Below the pieces are notes generated by a model. That model was not told the DNA's origin and made no database searches. It saw only the letters and a program-made list of their open reading frames with translations. The position numbers and the translations under genes are program-made. Positions 57,140 through 64,000 of a stretch of DNA of 64,000 nucleotides are shown here, piece after piece. Source of the stretch: Leptospira perolatii (GTDB taxonomy: Bacteria > Spirochaetota > Leptospiria > Leptospirales > Leptospiraceae); contig NZ_NPDZ01000005.1 in NCBI RefSeq assembly GCF_002811875.1, positions 186,001-250,000 on the forward strand. The letters are read 5' to 3'. Within the stretch, counting starts at the first letter, position 1. Every line of letters begins with the position of its first letter.

Positions 57140-57161
57140 GATTGCAGCGATCAGAGAACTG

Positions 57162-57195
57162 CGAACCGTTTACAACATGCGGTTCGTTTGTTCTT
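57162..57195 (+). terminator. Hairpin terminator after glpD
   Basis: A seven-base perfect stem (CGAACCG at 57162-57168 and CGGTTCG at 57180-57186) is followed by TTTGTTCTT. It is a moderate intrinsic terminator for glpD. Confidence 0.6.
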
Positions 57196-57225
57196 AAAAA
57201 TTGAAACGATTCTTTGATGCTCGGA

Positions 57226-57804
57226 TTAGAAAGTGAAAGTGTTTGCGAGCACCACACCCATAAAGTCTTTCACAGATTCCGCGACTTCCTCGAATTTGAT
57301 AGAGTCGCCGTCTACAATTCGTTGGCCTACAGTGCCCAGAATAATACTGATCAAAAGTCTGTTCAAGTTCGGGTTAGTAATGCCTAAATGTTTGGTGATG
57401 ATCATTACGTACTCTTTCATTGCGTCCGTGATGAGCTGCTTTTCTTCTTCATGATTTTTTAATCTAGATACGTCGCAAATGATATAGAGAAGATTTTGAA
57501 AGTAGGTCTCTCTGTCCTGAACCATTTTAAAGAGACTATCCACGCGCTTTTCTATCGTTAGGTTGTCTTCTGCTTTGGAATAGACCTGGAGTTCTTCTAT
57601 GTCCTTGTTCAAAACATATTTCACTAATTCTTTAAATATATCTTCTTTTGTGGAAAAATAATGGTACAGGGTGCCAGTCGAGACGTCTAGTTCCGCTGCG
57701 ATCTCACGCATGGATACAGCAGAATAACCCCTACGGGCGAGAATATCGACGCATTTAGAAAGTATCTCGGCTTTGTATTTCTCGTGATTTACTATTTTTG
57801 GCAT
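57226..57804 (-). CDS. TetR-family transcriptional regulator
   Basis: A 192-residue repressor-type protein. The helix-turn-helix is at the N-terminus (ARRGYSAVSMREIAAELDVS followed by TGTLYHYFSTKEDIF), and the C-terminal two-thirds is a helical ligand-binding domain. The ligand is not predictable. AGGAAAATCC lies before the ATG. It is convergent with glpD and precedes the patatin gene on the same strand after 120 bases. Given the neighbours, lipid or fatty-acid control is a reasonable inference. Confidence 0.88.
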   Translation of the reverse strand: MPKIVNHEKYKAEILSKCVDILARRGYSAVSMREIAAELDVSTGTLYHYFSTKEDIFKELVKYVLNKDIEELQVYSKAEDNLTIEKRVDSLFKMVQDRETYFQNLLYIICDVSRLKNHEEEKQLITDAMKEYVMIITKHLGITNPNLNRLLISIILGTVGQRIVDGDSIKFEEVAESVKDFMGVVLANTFTF

Positions 57805-57924
57805 CTTGGATTTTCCTGAGAGTTTTTCCCTATTCTTAGCGATTCCTGACCCGATTTATCCCTTTCATTCCGCCTATAAACCACAAAAAAAGGAGTTATA
57901 TCAGGAATACATCCTTTCCGGTAA

Positions 57925-58890
57925 TTATTTTATTTGTTCGAAAAAGGAATGCAAGTGTTTTTTCCAAACAGGAGCAAGGTGATGCATGATTCGACTTTTA
58001 TTTACCTCAGCATTCTGTTTTCCCATTTCGAAAGCGTCGCGGACTAATGACGGGCTCGTATAATCAAAGGCCTGGCGAATAAAAGGCGATTCTGGTCCGA
58101 TTAAAAGGACGTCATCTAAAATATCTGCGGTTTTTCCGGCTAACGTGGTCTTTTCGTAATAAATTCCGATCTTGGGCAGGTCGCTACTGAATTCCTCCAG
58201 AAGCAGATTGTTGGTCAAACCTCCGTCCAAGTAGAAATTACCATCAAAGGATTGGAGCGGAATTACCGGGAAGGCGGCACAGGAATTCATTACGATTTGT
58301 GTGGTAGTCTCGTGATTCTTGAAATCCTCTTCGGTAAAGGTCTTATTCCTCCAACCCCAAAGTTTCATTTTTTCTAATACATGTACGGGAGTTTTTCCTA
58401 ATTTTCTTAACTCTTCATCCTTAAAGTATGCGCGAATCACATTAGTCACTTTCGCTATAAGTCGATTCCGAGAAATTTTTCCCCTAGAAGTTTTTGGCAC
58501 GGTTTCTTTCGGAATTTCGACAGTGTGGATTTTGACCTTGGCACCACTTAGTATTACCTTGGAAAGATTAACGCTGAAATTTACGGTACGCCTAGCGATG
58601 CTTTCATGAGGAAAAGGTGCTAATATTCTAAGCAACCGATTCCAATAAAAATTTTTAGGGTTACGGCTCGTCAAAGCTTGGAAGTACTTCGAACTGTCCT
58701 CCTCTGTTTCCGAAAGAGTGCTCAGTGCCATGGCTGCTCCAGCGCTGACCCCCGAGACCTCGCGAACCTGAATCCCCCAAGATCGTAAGGCAGAAGCGAA
58801 ACCTAGTCCGAAGAATGCTTTGATCCCGCCACCCGCGATCGCGAGAGCAATTTCTTTTCGAACCCCGAATTCTTCCCAAAATTTATCCAA
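57925..58890 (-). CDS. Patatin-like phospholipase
   Basis: A 321-residue esterase of the patatin family. The glycine-rich anion hole IAGGGIKAFFGLGFASAL is at residues 18-35, the catalytic serine is S49 in GVSAGAAMALS, and the partner aspartate is D222 in YLDGGLTNNLLLEE. There is no signal peptide, so it is cytoplasmic or membrane-associated unless exported otherwise. Bacterial patatins hydrolyse membrane phospholipids or lipid droplets, and some are virulence factors. It lies downstream of the TetR gene on the same strand. Confidence 0.9.
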   Translation of the reverse strand: MDKFWEEFGVRKEIALAIAGGGIKAFFGLGFASALRSWGIQVREVSGVSAGAAMALSTLSETEEDSSKYFQALTSRNPKNFYWNRLLRILAPFPHESIARRTVNFSVNLSKVILSGAKVKIHTVEIPKETVPKTSRGKISRNRLIAKVTNVIRAYFKDEELRKLGKTPVHVLEKMKLWGWRNKTFTEEDFKNHETTTQIVMNSCAAFPVIPLQSFDGNFYLDGGLTNNLLLEEFSSDLPKIGIYYEKTTLAGKTADILDDVLLIGPESPFIRQAFDYTSPSLVRDAFEMGKQNAEVNKSRIMHHLAPVWKKHLHSFFEQIK

Positions 58891-59034
58891 GATAGGCCGA
58901 TCCTTGCTATAGTTTGTTTCGATTGCAAACTAAAAACTGACGCGGGCTGCCGTTTATTTCTAAGAAAAATCTAATACAGTATATTTACTTTGTCCAATTT
59001 GGAGCGGTTCACGTTTCCAGATAAGCTCAAGATT

Positions 59035-59766
59035 TTATTTCGGTAATCCCGGAATAGAATATTCTTTCACGAATTTGTCCGATTCCCATTCTCCGATCTG
59101 TATTATATTTCCGCGATTATCGAAAAGGGATCCTTTCCCATGGCGTTTTCCGTCCTTCCATTCGCCTAAGTATTTGGATCCATCATCATAAATGTAAATG
59201 CCCTTTCCTTGGAAGATTATGCCTTTTCGATAGGAGCCTTCCAAAGAGACTTTATTCGGTAGAACTACCGTTGCCTTACCTTCGGGTTCTCCATTTATAA
59301 AAATTCCGGTGATACTAGTGTTATCCGGCCATGTGAAGGTTCCTTTTCCTTCTTTCTGGTCTTCTAAGAAATCTCCTTCATAGGAACTCCCATCCGGATA
59401 AATGTATTTTCCCTTTCCATGTTTTTTCCCAAGTTTCCATCCGCCTTCATAATAATGTCCGTCGGGTTTTCGAATGGTACCGAAATCATGGAACTTACCT
59501 TTATAAAATCCTCCGGAATACAAAGTTCCGTCCGGAAAAGAGAGAGCGCCGAATCCTATCTCACAGTTCCCGTATGTGCATTTGGGTCTTTCCTTAAAGA
59601 TGAAATACACGCTGAAGCTGATGAAAATCATTCCTAAGAAAATGAGGAAAACTATGAAAGTCTGTCTGCCTAAGGTCAAGTTCTGATATTGTTCTCTAAG
59701 TAGCAGAAATTTATTTTTAGCGTTTCGATAGTGTTGAATAGTTTGGTCTATAAATTTCTGTCTCAT
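59035..59766 (-). CDS. MORN-repeat membrane protein
   Basis: A protein of 243 residues (or 282 from an ATG at 59883) with one membrane helix (TFIVFLIFLGMIFISFSVYF) and a C-terminal array of MORN repeats, including YYEGGWKLGKKHGKGKYIYP, SYEGDFLEDQKEGKGTFTWP and KYLGEWKDGKRHGKGSLF. MORN repeats form beta hairpin arrays that bind lipids or proteins. I favour the ATG at 59766 because the longer start leaves 11 bases to the divergent TPR gene and no room for promoters. The N-terminal region of the longer form is not obviously functional. Confidence 0.78.
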   Translation of the reverse strand: MRQKFIDQTIQHYRNAKNKFLLLREQYQNLTLGRQTFIVFLIFLGMIFISFSVYFIFKERPKCTYGNCEIGFGALSFPDGTLYSGGFYKGKFHDFGTIRKPDGHYYEGGWKLGKKHGKGKYIYPDGSSYEGDFLEDQKEGKGTFTWPDNTSITGIFINGEPEGKATVVLPNKVSLEGSYRKGIIFQGKGIYIYDDGSKYLGEWKDGKRHGKGSLFDNRGNIIQIGEWESDKFVKEYSIPGLPK

Positions 59767-59894
59767 TGAGCTCTGCCTGGCGAAAAGATGAGTTTGTAGA
59801 TCAAAAATCGGCAGATGATAATTTTGTAACCAAAATTTCAAAAATTGAGTAGAAAAGAAACGATAGTCATCGGATTCGGGCAATATACAAGCTT

Positions 59895-60455
59895 ATGATG
59901 AAAAAACAGAATTTGGCAATATTAGTCGCAACATTTCTTGTCTCTACAAGCTGCTTTGGACAAAGTCCCTCTATGGAAGACAAATCGAAAGCGATCGAAA
60001 TGAACCAGGAGGGAGCAAATTTACTCTCTAAGGGCCAGTTTTCAGAAGCGAGAGATCTATTTACTAAAGCTTCGAAGTTAGATGGTACTTCTCCTGAATA
60101 TCCCAATAATATCGGAGTCTGTTATTTGAATGAAGCAAAGCTGGACCAAGCCATCGTTTATTTCTCTAAGGCGGTTGAAGTGGATCCGGATTATGCGAAA
60201 GGCTATTATAACCTTGGTGTTTCCTATCAAAAGCTCCAGGAAAATGATAAAGCACTGAAAAGCTACTTAAAGACAGCTGAGCTGAGTCCAAACTATTCCG
60301 AAGTATTTTTCAATCTTGGCATCGTATACACCAGATTAGGAAACAAGAAGTCTGCAGTCGAGGCCTACGAGAGATTTATCAAGATTGCTCCTGCAGAATA
60401 CGCTGGTCCCAAAAACGACGCAAAAGCTAAAATTGCGGAGTTAAAGAAAGGGTAA
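59895..60455 (+). CDS. TPR-repeat lipoprotein
   Basis: A 186-residue protein with signal sequence (LAILVATFLVSTSC) and a lipobox-like cysteine at the end of it, followed by about four tetratricopeptide repeats: AIEMNQEGANLLSKGQFSEA, EYPNNIGVCYLNEAKLDQAI, AKGYYNLGVSYQKLQENDKA and SEVFFNLGIVYTRLGNKKSA. It opens a run of five genes encoding exported proteins with only a few bases between them, so it is probably part of an envelope complex. The ATG at 59895 is followed by another at 59898, and either is plausible. Confidence 0.85.
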   Translation: MMKKQNLAILVATFLVSTSCFGQSPSMEDKSKAIEMNQEGANLLSKGQFSEARDLFTKASKLDGTSPEYPNNIGVCYLNEAKLDQAIVYFSKAVEVDPDYAKGYYNLGVSYQKLQENDKALKSYLKTAELSPNYSEVFFNLGIVYTRLGNKKSAVEAYERFIKIAPAEYAGPKNDAKAKIAELKKG

Positions 60456-60463
60456 TCAGTAAG

Positions 60464-61141
60464 ATGCAAAACAGATTTTACTCCAGCCGACCCTTTGTTT
60501 CGAAAGCCGCACTCGCTGCGGCGATTGCTTTTGTATTATTCGCATCTTGTGGTCGGGGATATGATCTAGACGAGTTTTTGGAAAAGAAACTTGTGCAACG
60601 CGAGGGAAAGCCCGAACTATTTTCACTCAACGGGAAATCTTTTTCCGCTGATTCTTTTCGGAGAGAATTGCTTTTCGAGAGGAATCACCTGGAGTTAAAG
60701 CACGATTTTCCTTCCCCGCAAGAACTAGATCGATATTTGAATCAGTTTGTGGAAGAATCCGTAATATTAGAAGATGCTCTCGTTGAACTAGACTTAGGCG
60801 GACCGGAAGCAGCAGCTTACCTCTGGCCCTATATACGAAAAGGAATCGTTTCATACTACTTGGACAAGAAGTCAGGTGTGTTTGAATTAAACGATAATTA
60901 TCCCGACATCTCCATTCCGGACGAAGAACTGAAGGAATTTTACGAAAAGAACAAAAGTCAGTTTGGAAATCTGACAAAAGAAGAAGCGAACAAAAGGATT
61001 TCGAACACCGCGAGATTTTTAAAGTGGAGAAAACTTTATGAAGCTCGTAATGAAAGAAAAAAGGAAATCATTGGTATGCTCCGAAAAAGAAATTCGGTGC
61101 AAATTAAGGCAGGCCGTTTGAATTCCTTGGGACAGGATTAA
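60464..61141 (+). CDS. Lipoprotein with SurA-N-like helical domain
   Basis: A 225-residue lipoprotein. The signal peptide ends at AIAFVLFASC, a good lipobox. The mature part begins with LFSLNGKSFSADSFRRELLF, the type of segment found at the start of SurA/PrsA-like periplasmic chaperones, then helical stretches and a basic C-terminus. No PPIase domain follows, so if it is a chaperone it lacks the isomerase part. The family assignment is from pattern only. It is eight bases after the TPR lipoprotein and two before the next gene. Confidence 0.68.
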   Translation: MQNRFYSSRPFVSKAALAAAIAFVLFASCGRGYDLDEFLEKKLVQREGKPELFSLNGKSFSADSFRRELLFERNHLELKHDFPSPQELDRYLNQFVEESVILEDALVELDLGGPEAAAYLWPYIRKGIVSYYLDKKSGVFELNDNYPDISIPDEELKEFYEKNKSQFGNLTKEEANKRISNTARFLKWRKLYEARNERKKEIIGMLRKRNSVQIKAGRLNSLGQD

Positions 61142-61142
61142 G

Positions 61143-61826
61143 ATGCGGACAGTGAAGATGCAATTTGGAAAAAAGAGAATAACAGACATCGGAGCTTTTT
61201 TGTTTTTAAGCTCCTTTCTTTGGTTGCTATCATGTAATTCCGAAGAAAAGGCAATGGAACAGTACGCTACGGGTTCAAAAGCGTACGCGGATCGAAATCT
61301 AAAAGTAGCCATCGAGCGTTTTGAAGAAGCTGTCGCAAAGGATGATAGTTTGATCTCACCTAGGATTATGCTAGGAAAATCGTATTATTATTCTGGAAAG
61401 TTTGAAGAAGCTCAAAAAGTGTTTGAGGAACTCATTGAAGATTTTCCCGGAAACTCCGGCTCTTATGTTTGGTTAGGCAGAATTCAAATGAACCATAGTT
61501 CTACTATGGATTTAGCAAAGAAGAATTTACTTTTTGCGATTCAGTCCGACGACACTCAAATCGATGCGCATTATTATTTAGCGAAGGTGTACGAACAGGA
61601 AGGAAATGTGAAAGATGCTCTTTTGGAGTATAACAAAGCCCTGGGAATCAGAACCAAGTTTGATCGCATCCATCGCGATTTAGGCGAACTTTACAAGAAA
61701 GCAGGATTTGAGGATAGAGCAGAGGAACAGCTAAGATTGATTAGTTCCTACAGGAGCGTGGATCCGAACGAAGTGGTTTCTAACGGAGAGAAAGCCTCTA
61801 AATCTTCTAAGAAGAGCTCTAAATAG
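61143..61826 (+). CDS. TPR-repeat lipoprotein
   Basis: A 227-residue lipoprotein with signal peptide (GAFLFLSSFLWLLSC) and at least three tetratricopeptide repeats, for example YATGSKAYADRNLKVAIERF, SYVWLGRIQMNHSSTMDLAK and AHYYLAKVYEQEGNVKDALL. The tail is serine- and lysine-rich. It starts after a two-base gap, with AGGA six bases before the ATG. Two TPR lipoproteins flanking a chaperone-like one suggests that the products act together. Confidence 0.83.
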   Translation: MRTVKMQFGKKRITDIGAFLFLSSFLWLLSCNSEEKAMEQYATGSKAYADRNLKVAIERFEEAVAKDDSLISPRIMLGKSYYYSGKFEEAQKVFEELIEDFPGNSGSYVWLGRIQMNHSSTMDLAKKNLLFAIQSDDTQIDAHYYLAKVYEQEGNVKDALLEYNKALGIRTKFDRIHRDLGELYKKAGFEDRAEEQLRLISSYRSVDPNEVVSNGEKASKSSKKSSK

Positions 61827-61844
61827 GAATAAAAGATAGCTTCG

Positions 61845-63455
61845 ATGCTCTTCGGTAAGATAAACAGATTGGCTCTTCGATTTCTACTATTCATTTCTGT
61901 GCTTGGATTTGCAAGCTGGTCCTGCGGCGGACTCAATGAAGAAAAAGAGATATTGTCCAAATTGGGAGTGCAATGGGGGGACTCTTACCAGAGACCTGAA
62001 ATTCTTTCCGTAGATCCTCCTGACGGGTCCTTTGAAATCGAAAAAACAAGAAGGATCGTGATCGATTTTAGCAAGTCGATGGACAAGATTTCGACCGAGG
62101 CATCCGTAGTTGTTGCTGCAAACGGTGGGAACTCCAACTTTTCGCCATCCTGGGTATTTGATAGCCGATTGATTTTGGATTTTACAACCGGGCTGACCGA
62201 GGGAAAGAAATACGAGATTACTTTGAATAAAAGCGGTACAAAGGATACGGAAGGTAATACACTTTCCAAAAACTATCTTACGCGTTTTTATACTGTCGGA
62301 GGTGGAAAGCTTCCGAGTGTAACCAGTTCTAATCCACCGAATACCGGAGCACTAGTAGTAGGTTGGCCAGTAGATCAGAATATTGTAATTCAGTTTTCGG
62401 AACCTATGGAGGATGCAGTTACTGTCGCTGCGGTGTCAATCGCAGGTGGTCCAGCCTTATTTTTACCAGTATGGAATGTAGATAGGACCGTTTTAACTCT
62501 AAGTTTAAAATCCAATCTAGAAATCGGAACCAACTATACTCTTAAGGTGGCAAGTTCTGCAAAGAGCGTCTCTGGAATCCAACTTGCGAGCGACTACCAA
62601 GTTATTTTTTCAACTGGAAGCGTTTTCACAAGACCCCAGCTGCAAACCCTCACTTTCGGCACAGTAAATATCGCTCCTACACCGGAACCAACGATCAATC
62701 CTGTTTCGGGTGTATCCAAATTTACAGACATTCGATTTGACTTTTCCGAATCGATGGACAGATCGAGTGTGCTAGACGCGATTTCTTTTTCTCCTTCTAT
62801 TTCAGGAGTTTATTCCTGGAATGGAACTTCGACTGCGGTAACTTTTACTCCGAATCAAGCACTCCAGTCCACGGCCACTTATCGTGTCAAAATGGCTAGT
62901 TCCGCAAAATCGGCACAAGGGCAATTGTTAAGCTCCGGTTATATCGCAGATTTTCTGGTGGATGATATTACCGATAGTAGACCAATCGCACTTCCTTTAA
63001 GCCCGGCTAATTCTGTAATAGGACATTCCTTTGATAATTCGCCTGGATGCCCGATTTCGGCTACAAACGAGCTGAACTTTGTAGGCTTTCCGAATCAGAG
63101 TACGGCGTTTGCGGTTACTCCTCAGGCAGCTTGTGTTCCGAGTTATATGATCGAAGTTCGCTTAAATACGAGCGGAGGGGCGGCACTTGCAACTTTTGGT
63201 GACGGGGACGTTTTCTCTAGTTCTACTATTTCTGCGGAATATTTATCCGGTGGTCCGATCACTTCGAATATCAAAATCGCAAAGATAGATTATATTCCAT
63301 CCGCAAATCCTCAAATCGTAAAAGTATTTTTATCGGGACTTTCTGGAAATGCAGTCCGCTATAAGTTTGGACTAAAGGGTGGAAGTTCCGGAATTAGAGA
63401 TACGAACGGGAATATCCTCTCTCAAGATTTGGAGTTTATTTTTTATGGACTCTAA
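61845..63455 (+). CDS. Ig-like (Big_5) repeat lipoprotein
   Basis: A 536-residue lipoprotein with signal peptide (FLLFISVLGFASWSC) and three bacterial Ig-like domains of the Big_5 (SbsA-like) type. Each has the pattern of a DPPDGSFEIEKTRRIVIDF start with an FSKSMD, FSEPME or FSESMD motif (about residues 75, 185 and 305) and an ending KDTEGNTL or AQGQLL type. The last part (about 395-536) resembles a distinct C-terminal domain. Such proteins are surface-exposed or bind the envelope. It overlaps the next gene by 11 bases. Confidence 0.87.
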   Translation: MLFGKINRLALRFLLFISVLGFASWSCGGLNEEKEILSKLGVQWGDSYQRPEILSVDPPDGSFEIEKTRRIVIDFSKSMDKISTEASVVVAANGGNSNFSPSWVFDSRLILDFTTGLTEGKKYEITLNKSGTKDTEGNTLSKNYLTRFYTVGGGKLPSVTSSNPPNTGALVVGWPVDQNIVIQFSEPMEDAVTVAAVSIAGGPALFLPVWNVDRTVLTLSLKSNLEIGTNYTLKVASSAKSVSGIQLASDYQVIFSTGSVFTRPQLQTLTFGTVNIAPTPEPTINPVSGVSKFTDIRFDFSESMDRSSVLDAISFSPSISGVYSWNGTSTAVTFTPNQALQSTATYRVKMASSAKSAQGQLLSSGYIADFLVDDITDSRPIALPLSPANSVIGHSFDNSPGCPISATNELNFVGFPNQSTAFAVTPQAACVPSYMIEVRLNTSGGAALATFGDGDVFSSSTISAEYLSGGPITSNIKIAKIDYIPSANPQIVKVFLSGLSGNAVRYKFGLKGGSSGIRDTNGNILSQDLEFIFYGL

Positions 63456-64000
63456 TCAGAAATTTGGATTCATTTCTTTTCTTTTGCGAATTCGATACTT
63501 AGTTTTTATCGGAATGTTTGTTTGCCTTCAAACTAGCTGCTCTCAGTTATTGGATAACGCAAAGGGGCCGCTCGATTTTCTTCCGAACGTAGATGTTCTC
63601 CCAGATTCGAATCCTCCTAAAGTGATCTATAGTCTCCCGGTTTCAGGTTCCTCAGGAGTAAATCCGAATACCGAAATTGTGATCGCGTTTTCCAAGTCGA
63701 TGAACAAGGATTTTACAGAGAGCGGTTTTAGTTTATCCAACAACGGCCAAACGGTTGACGGTGTGTTTCACTGGATGGAAAACATGATGAGCTTTAAACC
63801 GTTCAAGCCTTTGACTTCTCCAGGTTTATATACGTACGCGATTTCGAAGTTAAGGGCGGAAAGTTCCGAAGGCGTCAATCTGTTGGATGACCTAAGGATC
63901 AATTTTAGCTATAACTCCGATTTATCTCCGCCTAAGGTGGTACAGACGATTCCAGCTAACGGAAGTTCGGGGATTGCGCCTAACACTCTAATTACGGTCA
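63445..64000 (+). CDS. Ig-like (Big_5) repeat lipoprotein, 3' end outside window
   Basis: An open frame runs from the ATG at 63445 to the end of the window (185 codons read). The signal peptide (YLVFIGMFVCLQTSC) ends in a lipobox cysteine, and the mature part shows the same SbsA-like Big_5 pattern as the preceding gene: PVSGSSGVNPNTEIVIAFS followed by KSMN, and a second start TIPANGSSGIAPNTLITV at the edge. It overlaps the previous gene in a different frame, consistent with translational coupling and tandem paralogy. Confidence 0.82.
   Translation, partial: MDSNQKFGFISFLLRIRYLVFIGMFVCLQTSCSQLLDNAKGPLDFLPNVDVLPDSNPPKVIYSLPVSGSSGVNPNTEIVIAFSKSMNKDFTESGFSLSNNGQTVDGVFHWMENMMSFKPFKPLTSPGLYTYAISKLRAESSEGVNLLDDLRINFSYNSDLSPPKVVQTIPANGSSGIAPNTLITV

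Overview
The window is a stretch of ordinary chromosome from a Leptospira-type spirochaete. Signs of this are: LPS biosynthesis genes (lpxC, hldD) together with flagellar fliS, many lipoproteins with loose spirochaetal lipoboxes, a FecR-domain lipoprotein resembling the LipL45 family, the MBOAT plus DUF1574-like pair, frequent TTG/GTG starts, and long-chain fatty-acid and glycerol genes suited to a lipid-fed organism. The base composition looks moderately AT-rich and higher in GC than I would expect of L. interrogans, so I infer (weakly) a member of the intermediate group. I see no rRNA, tRNA, CRISPR array, prophage or insertion sequence.

Layout. 1-5.3 kb: a partial unknown gene, then queG, mutY, a UbiD-family decarboxylase and hldD, the last three overlapping. 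5.4-7.6 kb: an ArsR regulator, an SDR reductase and a kinase-less GHKL ATPase, all on the minus strand. 8-18.7 kb: recN, exbB, exbD, bamA, pcrA, a small exported protein, cysQ and a glycosyltransferase. 18.7-25.7 kb: a hypothetical gene, a first dispersed repeat, a TlpA-like lipoprotein and a membrane-associated acyl-CoA ligase; then minus-strand lpxC and ptsI. 26-34.3 kb: an SDR, three tandem AIM24-family genes, a second copy of the dispersed repeat, a radical-SAM protein with a non-canonical cysteine motif, a PQQ-dehydrogenase-like exported protein, a FecR lipoprotein and lipA. 34.4-42 kb: an rRNA pseudouridine synthase, an MBOAT acyltransferase with its SGNH-like partner, a small transaldolase, two envelope proteins, purH and purN. 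42-47.3 kb: fliS with a coiled-coil gene and a J-domain gene, an HNH protein, DedA and a dNTPase. 47.3-57.8 kb: a cysteine desulfurase, a hypothetical membrane protein, a large TPR protein, a LolA-like lipoprotein, a crotonase, an alkyl-DHAP-synthase-like flavoprotein, glpD and a TetR regulator. 57.9-64 kb: a patatin, a MORN-repeat protein and a five-gene run of envelope lipoproteins that leaves the window.

The recurring theme is the cell envelope: LPS (lpxC, hldD, glycosyltransferase), outer-membrane assembly (bamA, exbBD, LolA-like), lipoproteins, and lipid metabolism (acyl-CoA ligase, crotonase, glpD, AGPS-like enzyme, patatin). The items I would look at again are the matched pair of dispersed repeats, the AIM24 triplet, the odd radical-SAM protein, the AGPS/GlpD neighbours, the J-domain gene beside fliS, and the lipoprotein operon at the right end. 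None is strong enough from sequence alone to be called a new system.
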